From an uncultured Collinsella sp. (GTDB lineage Bacteria > Actinomycetota > Coriobacteriia > Coriobacteriales > Coriobacteriaceae): DNA of 49,144 nt. Position numbers and translations under genes: made by a program. Numbering within the stretch: the stretch's first letter is position 1; each line of letters opens with the position of its first letter. Shown in pieces: positions 41,933 to 49,144 of the stretch. The notes beneath the pieces were generated by a model. The model saw only the letters and a program-made list of their open reading frames with translations. It was not told where the DNA came from and made no database searches. Location: contig UQIV01000018.1 of assembly GCA_900541205.1 (NCBI GenBank), positions 1 to 49,144 of the forward strand, read 5' to 3'.

Positions 41933-42382
41933 ATGGCACAGGATATGCAGGACGCCGGTAACGTCTCCGCCGAGCTCGACGCCATGGTGTGTGACCTGAT
42001 TGGTGCGTTCTTGGACGACCTTGCCGCCGGCGAGAATCCGGGCGTAGTTGTGGCGATTGAGGACGCTGCTTCCAACCGATATCTGGCGGCGCTCGACGAG
42101 GACGGCGAAGAGGCGTGCCTCGAGGCGGCCACCAACTTTATCTCCGAGCACAAGATGGGTCTTAAGGACGAGGGCCTGGGCCGTATCGCCCGCTATGCCA
42201 TCGGCTATACCGGCTGCGTCGAGATTGACGGCGGCTATCACGATGCCCTGCTCGTGAGTTTCTTCGAAACCACGCTCGAGAGCGGTTTTTCGGCATATGT
42301 GCTGTATGAGGGCATGGGCGCCGGCGATGGTTTTATGTGGAGCGACCCTGAACCTGCAGGTGAGGAAACCCCTCTCATCTAA
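41933..42382 (+). CDS. Hypothetical cytoplasmic protein
   Basis: A 149-residue acidic protein without TM or signal, beginning MAQDMQDAGNVSAELDAMV. A mixed alpha/beta pattern (NPGVVVAIEDAASNRYLAAL, GCVEIDGGYHDALLVSFFET, GFSAYVLYEGMG) suggests one compact domain. No catalytic motif is visible. GGAAGG lies about nine bases before the ATG. It is probably co-transcribed with the two upstream genes. Confidence 0.75.
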   Translation: MAQDMQDAGNVSAELDAMVCDLIGAFLDDLAAGENPGVVVAIEDAASNRYLAALDEDGEEACLEAATNFISEHKMGLKDEGLGRIARYAIGYTGCVEIDGGYHDALLVSFFETTLESGFSAYVLYEGMGAGDGFMWSDPEPAGEETPLI

Positions 42383-42499
42383 AATCGCTAAAATAAACGA
42401 GTTTTCGGTAAAAGGCTCAATATTCCCGCTGAGCGTTGTATCGCTGGGCGGGCCGCATACGCGTGCCGGTTGTATATAGATAGAAGATAGGGGAACTAC

Positions 42500-44338
42500 A
42501 TGCGCGTAGACAATCTGAGGAACATCGCCATCATCGCTCACGTCGACCACGGCAAGACGACGATGGTCGACAAGCTCCTGCGTGCCACGGACGCCTTCCG
42601 TGCCAACCAACAGGTCGAGGACCGCGTCCTGGATTCCAACGACCAGGAGCGCGAGCGCGGCATTACGATTCTCGCCAAGAACATCTCTATCGAGTACAAG
42701 GACGTTAAGATCAACGTCATCGACACCCCGGGCCACGCCGACTTTGGCGGCGAGGTCGAGCGCGTGCTGCGTATGGCCGACGGCGCCCTGCTGCTGGTCG
42801 ACGCTTTTGAGGGCCCCATGCCCCAGACCCGATTCGTGCTGCGTCATGCTATCGACACCGGCCTTAAGATCATGATCGTCATCAACAAGATCGATCGTCC
42901 GGGTGCTAACCCCGAGAAGGCCTACAACGACTGCCTGGACCTCATGGCCGACCTGGGCGCCACCGACGACCAGCTTGAGTTCGCCATGGAGCACGTGGTC
43001 TACGCCAGCGCCATGAATGGCTTTGCCCGCCTTGACCCCAACGACGGCAACATGGACATGTATCCGCTGCTCGATATGATCATCGACGACATGCCCGCGC
43101 CCGAGGTTGACGAGAACTCCCTGCTGGCCATGCAGTGCGTGACCATCGACCACTCCAACTTCGTCGGTCGTATCGGCATCGGCCGCGTGTACTCCGGCAC
43201 CATCCACCAGGGCGACCAGATCCTGGTTGTCAAGAACGACGGCTCCAGCGCCACCGCTACCGTCAAGCAGCTCTTTACCTTCGACTACCTGGGCCGCACC
43301 GAGTGCCAGGAAGTCGGCGCCGGCGACATCGCCGCTGTCGTGGGCATCGACCGCACCGATATCGGCGATGTTTACACCGACCCCGAGAACCCCGTCGAGC
43401 TCGAGCCCATCGAGATCGACCCGCCGACCCTGTCCATCGTCTTTGAGGCTTCGACCTCCCCGCTCGTCGGCCGCGACGGCGACATCGTGGGCGCCCGTCA
43501 GCTCAAGGAGCGCCTGTTCAACGAGGCCGAGAATAACGTGACCATGAAGATCGAGGAGCTCGAGGACAAGAGCGGCGTTGAGGTCTCGGGCCGCGGCATC
43601 CTGCACCTGTCCGTCCTGATGGAGTCCATGCGCCGCGAGGGCTTTGAGTTCCAGGTCGGCCGTCCCCGCGTTCTGTTTAAGAAGGATGAGAACGGCAACA
43701 AGATGGAGCCTGTTGAGCAGGCCGTCGTCGAGTGCCCGGACGAGTACTCGGGCAAGGTCGTTGAGGTCTTCGGTACCTCCGGCGGCATCATGACGAGCAT
43801 GGATACCTCGGGCATCGTGACGCACCTCGAGTTTAAGATCCCGACCCGCGGCATCATGGGTCTTAAGAACCGCATCATGAACGTTACCCACGGCGAGGGC
43901 GTGTTCTACCACACCTTCCTGGAGTATGGTCCTTACGCCGGCGAGATCGGCAACCGCCAGAACGGCGCCATGATCTCCATGACCACCGAGAAGGCCGTTG
44001 CCTATGCTCTGGGTACGCTGCAGGAGCGCGGCCAGCTGTTTGTTGAGCCGGGCACCGAGTGCTACGAGGGCATGATCGTGGGCGAGCGCAGCAAGGCCGG
44101 CGACATGGTCGTCAACATCGCGCGTACCAAGAACCTGGGCAACCAGCGTTCCTCGACCTCCGATATCTCCGTCCAGCTGGTGCCGCCTCGCACCTTCTCG
44201 CTGGAGGAGGCGCTGGAGTACATCGCCGACGACGAGCTGGTGGAGATCACTCCCAAGAACATTCGCCTGCGTAAGCGTCTGCTCAACGCCACCGACCGCA
44301 AGAAGGCTGCCGTTCGCGCCGGTCAGGTCAACAAATAA
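42500..44338 (+). CDS. typA: Translational GTPase TypA/BipA
   Basis: A 612-residue ribosome-binding GTPase of the EF-G-like superfamily, involved in stress adaptation and 50S assembly. G motifs are AHVDHGKTTMVD (G1), RERGITI (G2), DTPGHADFGGEV (G3), NKIDRPGA (G4) and ASAMNG (G5). TypA-specific C-terminal sequence includes KNRIMNVTHGEGVFYHTFLE-type residues and TPKNIRLRKRLLN. AGGGGA precedes the ATG. It ends at a good terminator and seems monocistronic. Confidence 0.97.
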   Translation: MRVDNLRNIAIIAHVDHGKTTMVDKLLRATDAFRANQQVEDRVLDSNDQERERGITILAKNISIEYKDVKINVIDTPGHADFGGEVERVLRMADGALLLVDAFEGPMPQTRFVLRHAIDTGLKIMIVINKIDRPGANPEKAYNDCLDLMADLGATDDQLEFAMEHVVYASAMNGFARLDPNDGNMDMYPLLDMIIDDMPAPEVDENSLLAMQCVTIDHSNFVGRIGIGRVYSGTIHQGDQILVVKNDGSSATATVKQLFTFDYLGRTECQEVGAGDIAAVVGIDRTDIGDVYTDPENPVELEPIEIDPPTLSIVFEASTSPLVGRDGDIVGARQLKERLFNEAENNVTMKIEELEDKSGVEVSGRGILHLSVLMESMRREGFEFQVGRPRVLFKKDENGNKMEPVEQAVVECPDEYSGKVVEVFGTSGGIMTSMDTSGIVTHLEFKIPTRGIMGLKNRIMNVTHGEGVFYHTFLEYGPYAGEIGNRQNGAMISMTTEKAVAYALGTLQERGQLFVEPGTECYEGMIVGERSKAGDMVVNIARTKNLGNQRSSTSDISVQLVPPRTFSLEEALEYIADDELVEITPKNIRLRKRLLNATDRKKAAVRAGQVNK

Positions 44339-44365
44339 GCGCTGGGCTTTATAGCGTCTAACAAG

Positions 44366-44400
44366 AAAGGGCGTCGACCGCGATGGTCGGCGCCCTTTTT
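44366..44400 (+). terminator. Terminator of typA
   Basis: AAAGGGCG-T-CGACC pairs with GGTCG-G-CGCCCTTT and is followed by further T. Confidence 0.85.
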
Positions 44401-44763
44401 GGTGCAAGGGGGACGGGTTAGTTTGCACCACAGCTGGGGCGACTATCCCTCCGATCGGCTTCCCAGCCAAAGTAAAGTTGTTTAAACATATACATAATTC
44501 CACTGAATATAGCCGGTATGATGCAAAACTGTTAACAGATAAATATCAACTGGTATTACATTAAAAGACCTCTTTACCAGCGGTTTACATGACTGTTATC
44601 TATATTGTATTTTATGCATTGTGGCATAGACGAACCGTCTTAGAAGGTGCTCCCCAATGGGTTCTTGCAATGCGCTAGGTAGGTTCTCGTTGATGTTGGG
44701 GCTTGTGTTCGATCCGACGATTCGCCGTATTCCACACTGTGTTGTAGAAATTAGGGGACAACT
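44401..44763 (+). promoter_or_regulatory. AT-rich leader region of the pilus locus
   Basis: The spacer has no gene and is much more AT-rich than its flanks between about 44470 and 44620. A possible promoter is TTTACA (44584-44589), an 18-bp spacer and TATTTT (44608-44613). Downstream, AGACG-AAC-CGTCT (about 44628-44641) and a CCCCAA/TTGGGG pair (44652-44657 and 44696-44701) could form leader structures. No known riboswitch is recognised. Confidence 0.35.
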
Positions 44764-47700
44764 ATGGACGTACACCGCTCACGGTCGCTGGGTATGGCGG
44801 CTCTGATTTTCATTTTGATTTGCCTCACCGCCGCAGTGTTTTACGGTGCGGCCCCCGTGCGCGCCGATGACGTTGCGAAGCCCGATCCGATTGCGATCGA
44901 TGGGGATACGGCGACGGTTGATGTCAGGCTGTATACCGATGAGCACCATACTCAAAAGCTCGAGGATCCCGTAACGTCCACTTCGACGCTCTATGGAGCT
45001 TTCTCGGCACAATTCAAAGGCGGCAAGGCGCCTACGCCCGAGAAAAACATCGCTGTCTATAAGCTGCCCGACACCATTGTCGTTGACGACAACGACGGCG
45101 GCGACCTCATGGAGGGTTCGGAAGCCACTGCCGCCAAGGCTGGCACGTGGAAGATTAAGGACAATAAGGTCATCTTTGCGTTTGACAAAAACTGGCTTGC
45201 GTCAAACCCTGCGGAGATTTATGTCGGAGCCAATTTGTCGTTCGAGCTTGCAGATAAGGACACCAGCTCAGGCGGCAACGCATCTGTCGTGTTCCCTGGT
45301 GTGGGAACGATCAAAATCCCTATCAAGGACGGCAAAGTCACGGGGACGAAGTCGGGGACCTTCTCCCAGGGCGCAGATGGCGTGGCCAAGGTTACCTGGA
45401 CTGTTACGCTTACCGTAGAGTCGTATGCTACGGACGTTAGCTTCACTGATACGCTGGGCGACAACTTCGACTTTGTGAACGACAGTTTCAAGCTCGACGG
45501 CAAGAAGCTTGACTCCCAGCCGATGATCGACGGCCAGGTCGTAACCCTCGACAGCCTGGGCAACCTTTCCCGGGGCAACCACACGATCACGTACGATACG
45601 GTGCTGAAGAGCGGCGTTGCCGCGAACGGCGGCGATTTGATCAAAGCTGAGAATACGGCAAAGTGGAATTGGGCTGGCTCAAGCGACAGCGATAACAGAA
45701 CAGCTACGGCTGAGCCTGTTACATTCGGCTATGACATGATCAAGAAGTCCAATGGCTCAGGCGCGCCGTCGGACATCAAGTGGACGGTCAAGCTCAACCA
45801 AGGCAAGCTCAAGGCCGACATGAGCGGATACATGTTCACCGATAATCTGGACGGAAAACAGACGTATACGGGCAACTTTACGGTTTACAAAGGCGACTCG
45901 GAGGCGAGCGGAGTCAAGATTTGTGAAAGAAAACTTGAACCTAAGGATAATTTCTTTTCCTATACGTTCCCGAACAACCTTGAGGATAAGTACGCCACCT
46001 ACTGCATCGTTTATCACACCAAGATGAACGATACGAGCTCGTACGACACCGTGCGCAACAGCGCGACCATCGAGCGCAAAGGTTCCGTTTCCGGTACGGA
46101 TGATGGCAGTTTCACGCCGCAGCTGACGGGTGTTGTGCCGATCACCAAGAGGCTCGTGAGATACGATGAGGCGTCGACGACGGGCAGGGCGACGTGGGAG
46201 ACGAAGGTCGCGCTGAAGGCGATCGTCAATGCGGCCCATCCAGGCGAGGTGACGGTGAAGGACACGTTTCAGTCGGCATGGTCGCAGAAACTTGGTGTCG
46301 ACGAAAGCTCCATTACCATTAAAATCGGCAATACCGAGCTGGTTCCGGGCACCGACTGGAGATCAACGACCAGCTATCCGGGTAATGAAACAAAGAAAAA
46401 CTACGACCTCAAAATCATCGTTACCGACAACGTGAAAGCCGCTCTCGAGAACGAGGACTACGCCGTTATCACCTACGACACTACATCAGAAGCGCTGTCG
46501 GGCTGGTACTCAAACTTCGCAGCGGTCGAAGCACCGGGCCTGAGACTACAGTGGCCGTTCACCGAACCCATCAAGTACGTTGTCAACCGAGAAACGATGC
46601 CCGCGGTCGAGAAGCCGGAAGCGGAGTCGAAGGTGTCTTGGGTTGAGAACTTCGATTGGCATACCGTTGACGGCTCGGATGAGAAGGGCGCCTGGATCGT
46701 CGACTGGACGGTGTATGCAAACCGCCAAAAGGGTAATAAGGGCGCAAATGGCGAGTTCGAATACTATGGAGCTGGAAAGCTGGGCGGGAAACCGCTGAAT
46801 ATCGTTGATAGCCTTCCGGATGGTATGAGCTATGTTGCGAATTCCGCAAAGTATACGCTCGTGCAGAACCCCTATGATAAACATACGGGGCTTCATCGCG
46901 GAGGCGAGGCCAAGGAGGTCGTTACGGGTCGGACGCTCGCCGCCGACAACGTCAGCCGCAACGGCAATACGGTCACCTTCTCCATCCCCACGACTGAGCT
47001 TGAAAGCTATGCCGGCTACGCAAAGCTCACGTACAAGACGGCGGTCAAGCGCGGTGAGCTCGATACCTCCACAAACGAGGTGAAGTTCACCAACAAGGCC
47101 AGCGCGGGGTCAGGAGTTAAAAAGTTCGATTCCGGTAAAGGTGACGTCATCATTAAGAACAACGTCATCAAAAAGTCCGGCGAGCAGGTTGTCAATAGCA
47201 ATCGCATCAAATACACCATTCTTGTTAACGAGTCTGCCGTTGCCCTTAAAAATGGCACCGACTTCCTTGAGCTCGTCGATACCATGGATGCCAAGTGCGC
47301 GCTGGTGCCGTCGACGCTTAAGGTCTATGAGCAGGTGAATGGTGCCTGGTCACCGCTGGCTGATAAGGACTATTCGTCGAAGATGGAGCAAGTCAAGGAT
47401 GAATCTGGCTCGCGTACGAAGTTGACTCTTGAGGTGCCCGACGGGAAATACCTCAAGGTCGAGTATGAGGTTATCCCGACCGGAAACCCCGGCGAAGAGG
47501 TGTCCCTTTCCAACACCGCCGAGCTTGTGGGGGTGACGGAGGGTTCGGCGATCGACGAGCAAAAATGGAAGATTCAAAATGCGTCCGCCAGCGCGGGCGG
47601 CAACGGCTACAGCATCACGATGACCAAGTACGACGCCCAGCAGGTCGGCGCGACGCTCGAGGGGGCGAAGTTCACACTCTACAGCGTGGATATGGGCCAG

Positions 47701-48507
47701 GTTGCGGATGACGGAAATGTAGAGAACGCCAGAACGCCGTTTGACGAGGCCGCGATCGACGTCCCTACCGACGCCAACGGCAAAATCTCGTTCGGCACAA
47801 GCGACAAGAAGATGAGTAATTGCGTGCTCTATCAGCTCGTGGAGACCAAGGCGCCTGTTGGCTATGCCAAGGCCGATCCCACGTGGATCATGCTCAAGGG
47901 CAGCGCGAGCGACAAGGATTATCAGGCTGCGCTAACTAAGGCAAAGGACATCGTCGACGGTGCGGAGATCATCGACGATACAAAGAAGGACGAGATCTGG
48001 GTCTACGACAACCGCATGACGGGCAAGGCGGTTATTAACGCAGAGAAGGTGCTCGCAGGCGGAACGTTCAAGGAAGGTCAGTTCTCGTTCGCGCTCAAGG
48101 ATGACAAGGACAGGGTGCTCCAAACGGTGACCAACGATGCCATGGGCAACGTCTCCTTCAACGTCGACTACAACAAGGCCGATACCTATACTTATACCAT
48201 CTCTGAGGTCGTCCCCGAGGGCGCCGAGAACAACGTCAAGGACCACATCACCTACGACAGGACCCAGCACAAGGTTACGGTTAAGGTGGACAACGGTGAG
48301 AGGAATCTCGTCGCCACCGTCACCTACGACAATGGCTCTTCGACCCCGCCGACTTTTACCAACAGATACTCGACCACGCTTCCCGAGGCAGGCGGTGCCG
48401 GCTTGACTATGACGTATCTGGCTGGCGCTTCGCTGCTGTGCTTTGCCGCGACATGGATGCATGCTCACCGCCATCGCGATCGAGATCGAGGTGGTCGCCG
48501 TGAGTAG
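44764..48507 (+). CDS. LPEAG-anchored pilus adhesin with repeated isopeptide-type domains
   Basis: A 1247-residue surface protein. Signal peptide with cleavage near VRA (32-34). At least five beta-sandwich modules of the Gram-positive adhesin type follow, each with a strand pattern like TWTVTLTVES, IKWTVKLNQG, TWETKVALKA, WIVDWTVYANR or RIKYTILVNES, followed by a TDTLG, TDNLDG, KDTFQ, VDSLPDG or VDTMD motif. A SpaA module lies at about 948-1047 (MTKYDAQ, VETKAPVGY) and an FctA/Spy0128-type module at about 1087-1200 (INAEKVLAGG, TISEV, FTNRY). LPEAG (1206-1210), a TM helix and a His/Arg-rich tail complete the sortase signal. AGGGGA precedes the ATG. It is probably the tip or major adhesin of the pilus operon. 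Confidence 0.92.
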   Translation: MDVHRSRSLGMAALIFILICLTAAVFYGAAPVRADDVAKPDPIAIDGDTATVDVRLYTDEHHTQKLEDPVTSTSTLYGAFSAQFKGGKAPTPEKNIAVYKLPDTIVVDDNDGGDLMEGSEATAAKAGTWKIKDNKVIFAFDKNWLASNPAEIYVGANLSFELADKDTSSGGNASVVFPGVGTIKIPIKDGKVTGTKSGTFSQGADGVAKVTWTVTLTVESYATDVSFTDTLGDNFDFVNDSFKLDGKKLDSQPMIDGQVVTLDSLGNLSRGNHTITYDTVLKSGVAANGGDLIKAENTAKWNWAGSSDSDNRTATAEPVTFGYDMIKKSNGSGAPSDIKWTVKLNQGKLKADMSGYMFTDNLDGKQTYTGNFTVYKGDSEASGVKICERKLEPKDNFFSYTFPNNLEDKYATYCIVYHTKMNDTSSYDTVRNSATIERKGSVSGTDDGSFTPQLTGVVPITKRLVRYDEASTTGRATWETKVALKAIVNAAHPGEVTVKDTFQSAWSQKLGVDESSITIKIGNTELVPGTDWRSTTSYPGNETKKNYDLKIIVTDNVKAALENEDYAVITYDTTSEALSGWYSNFAAVEAPGLRLQWPFTEPIKYVVNRETMPAVEKPEAESKVSWVENFDWHTVDGSDEKGAWIVDWTVYANRQKGNKGANGEFEYYGAGKLGGKPLNIVDSLPDGMSYVANSAKYTLVQNPYDKHTGLHRGGEAKEVVTGRTLAADNVSRNGNTVTFSIPTTELESYAGYAKLTYKTAVKRGELDTSTNEVKFTNKASAGSGVKKFDSGKGDVIIKNNVIKKSGEQVVNSNRIKYTILVNESAVALKNGTDFLELVDTMDAKCALVPSTLKVYEQVNGAWSPLADKDYSSKMEQVKDESGSRTKLTLEVPDGKYLKVEYEVIPTGNPGEEVSLSNTAELVGVTEGSAIDEQKWKIQNASASAGGNGYSITMTKYDAQQVGATLEGAKFTLYSVDMGQVADDGNVENARTPFDEAAIDVPTDANGKISFGTSDKKMSNCVLYQLVETKAPVGYAKADPTWIMLKGSASDKDYQAALTKAKDIVDGAEIIDDTKKDEIWVYDNRMTGKAVINAEKVLAGGTFKEGQFSFALKDDKDRVLQTVTNDAMGNVSFNVDYNKADTYTYTISEVVPEGAENNVKDHITYDRTQHKVTVKVDNGERNLVATVTYDNGSSTPPTFTNRYSTTLPEAGGAGLTMTYLAGASLLCFAATWMHAHRHRDRDRGGRRE

Positions 48508-49144
48508 GCTTTGGCGCCGCTTGTTGGCCGTGGCGACGATAGTTACGGTCGCTATGCTCTCTTTTGCGATGCTGCCCGGGACGGCCCGCGCGGCGGGCAC
48601 CGGTGCCATTACGGTAGGCGGTACAGTTGCGACGCGGTATGACGCGTACCAGCTCTTTTCGGCGAACGTTGTCGACGATGACGATGCTGGCCAAAAAATT
48701 GCAACTGACGTAACGTGGGCGAATGGCGCGGTTCGTCAAGCTATTCTTTCCGTGCTTCATGATGCTGGACTTGATGGCTCGGCATCGACGGCGCAAGAGG
48801 CTGCCGAATGGATGAATGCCGACAGACACATGGCGACCGCACTGACGGCAAAACTTGCCCGCGCAATTGTCGAAGCAGGCGCCGCCTCCGTGGGCCTTAA
48901 CGCGGGCACGGCGGCCGAGCTGCCCTGCGGCTACTGGCTCATCGTCGCCGACGACGACGCCATCGCCCAGGGCGAGGCCGGCACCGCGCCGATCATGGCC
49001 CTGGTCGGCGGCAGCGCCGTCACCGTCAAGCCCAAGGCGGCGACCCCCAAGGTCTCCAAGCACGTGTTGGAGGACAGCACCGCCGCCTGGCAGAAGGCCG
49101 CCGACGCCACGGTCGCCGACGACCTGTACTGGCGCCTCTCTGCC
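48500..49144 (+). CDS. Fimbrial shaft pilin, N-terminal part (cut by window end)
   Basis: Open to the window edge for 215 codons. The GTG start overlaps the adhesin stop by eight bases, with GAGGTGG upstream. The signal peptide ends near ARA (about 29-31). The N-terminal domain has YDAYQLFSANV and TDVTWANGAV, resembling D1 of SpaA/FimA-type major pilins. VTVKPKAATPKVSKHV (about 175-189) is where the pilin-motif Lys used for polymerisation is expected. A pilus sortase gene should follow outside the window. Codon third positions become almost wholly G or C from about 48875 on. Confidence 0.85.
   Translation, partial: MSRLWRRLLAVATIVTVAMLSFAMLPGTARAAGTGAITVGGTVATRYDAYQLFSANVVDDDDAGQKIATDVTWANGAVRQAILSVLHDAGLDGSASTAQEAAEWMNADRHMATALTAKLARAIVEAGAASVGLNAGTAAELPCGYWLIVADDDAIAQGEAGTAPIMALVGGSAVTVKPKAATPKVSKHVLEDSTAAWQKAADATVADDLYWRLSA

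Noticed and set aside
41927..44503. 858-codon open frame antisense to typA
   Set aside because: Typical mirror frame of a GC3-biased gene; the typA product has every GTPase motif, while the antisense translation is low-complexity without a domain or ribosome binding site.
44652..44701. Riboswitch before the pilus adhesin
   Set aside because: Only a six-base outer stem pairs; no conserved core of a c-di-GMP or other known riboswitch could be recognised.

Overview
The window looks like the origin-proximal part of a Coriobacteriia chromosome, most likely Collinsella or a close relative. The grounds are the GC-rich, GC3-biased coding, the actinobacterial-style gene set and gene order, tandem WYL regulators, and sortase-anchored SpaA/Cna-B surface proteins. 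The genus is inferred from memory of gene content, not from a search.

Layout. (1) 1-9.6 kb, mostly minus strand: a possible rRNA leader at the left edge, tRNA-Lys with decayed tRNA pieces, an M29 aminopeptidase, purC with a small membrane protein, an OmpR-type two-component system, a Tat-lipoprotein with a TSCPD protein, purB, more decayed tRNA pieces and tRNA-Gly. (2) 9.8-13.3 kb: a large LPATG-anchored adhesin with an N-terminal thioester domain and Cna-B repeats. (3) 13.4-24 kb: an unusual membrane protein with a split, degenerate M28 peptidase fold, a PafB/PafC-like WYL regulator pair, a DnaQ-DinG helicase, ddl and rlmN. (4) 24.1-29.1 kb, minus strand: the block rpmH-rnpA-yidD-yidC-jag, then rsmG-parA-parB and a small membrane protein, with three perfect parS sites exactly 39 bp apart. 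(5) 29.1-40.5 kb, plus strand: a GHKL-ATPase/PQ-rich/winged-helix gene, then dnaA-dnaN-recF-dciA(DUF721)-gyrB-gyrA. (6) 40.5-44.4 kb: a 186-bp inverted-repeat element, tRNA-Ile, a DUF151 nuclease, two small unknown genes and typA. (7) 44.8 kb to the end: a sortase pilus locus with an LPEAG-anchored adhesin and the start of a shaft pilin, cut by the window edge.

How it works together. Regions 4 and 5 are a replication and segregation hub. Transcription diverges from the rpmH/ATPase intergenic region. DnaA-box-like motifs are of an unusual type, TTTTCAACA and relatives, and I found no canonical TTATCCACA box in either spacer. They flank the ATPase gene and dnaA and also lie inside the ATPase gene. 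The dnaA-dnaN spacer carries a DnaA-trio tract next to a box-like site, so the unwinding site is probably there. DnaA itself has Asn in place of the base-contacting Asp of its domain IV signature, which may match the altered box. The best candidate for an undescribed component is the GHKL-ATPase/prion-like/winged-helix protein encoded between the two origin halves. Two families of surface adhesins flank the hub.
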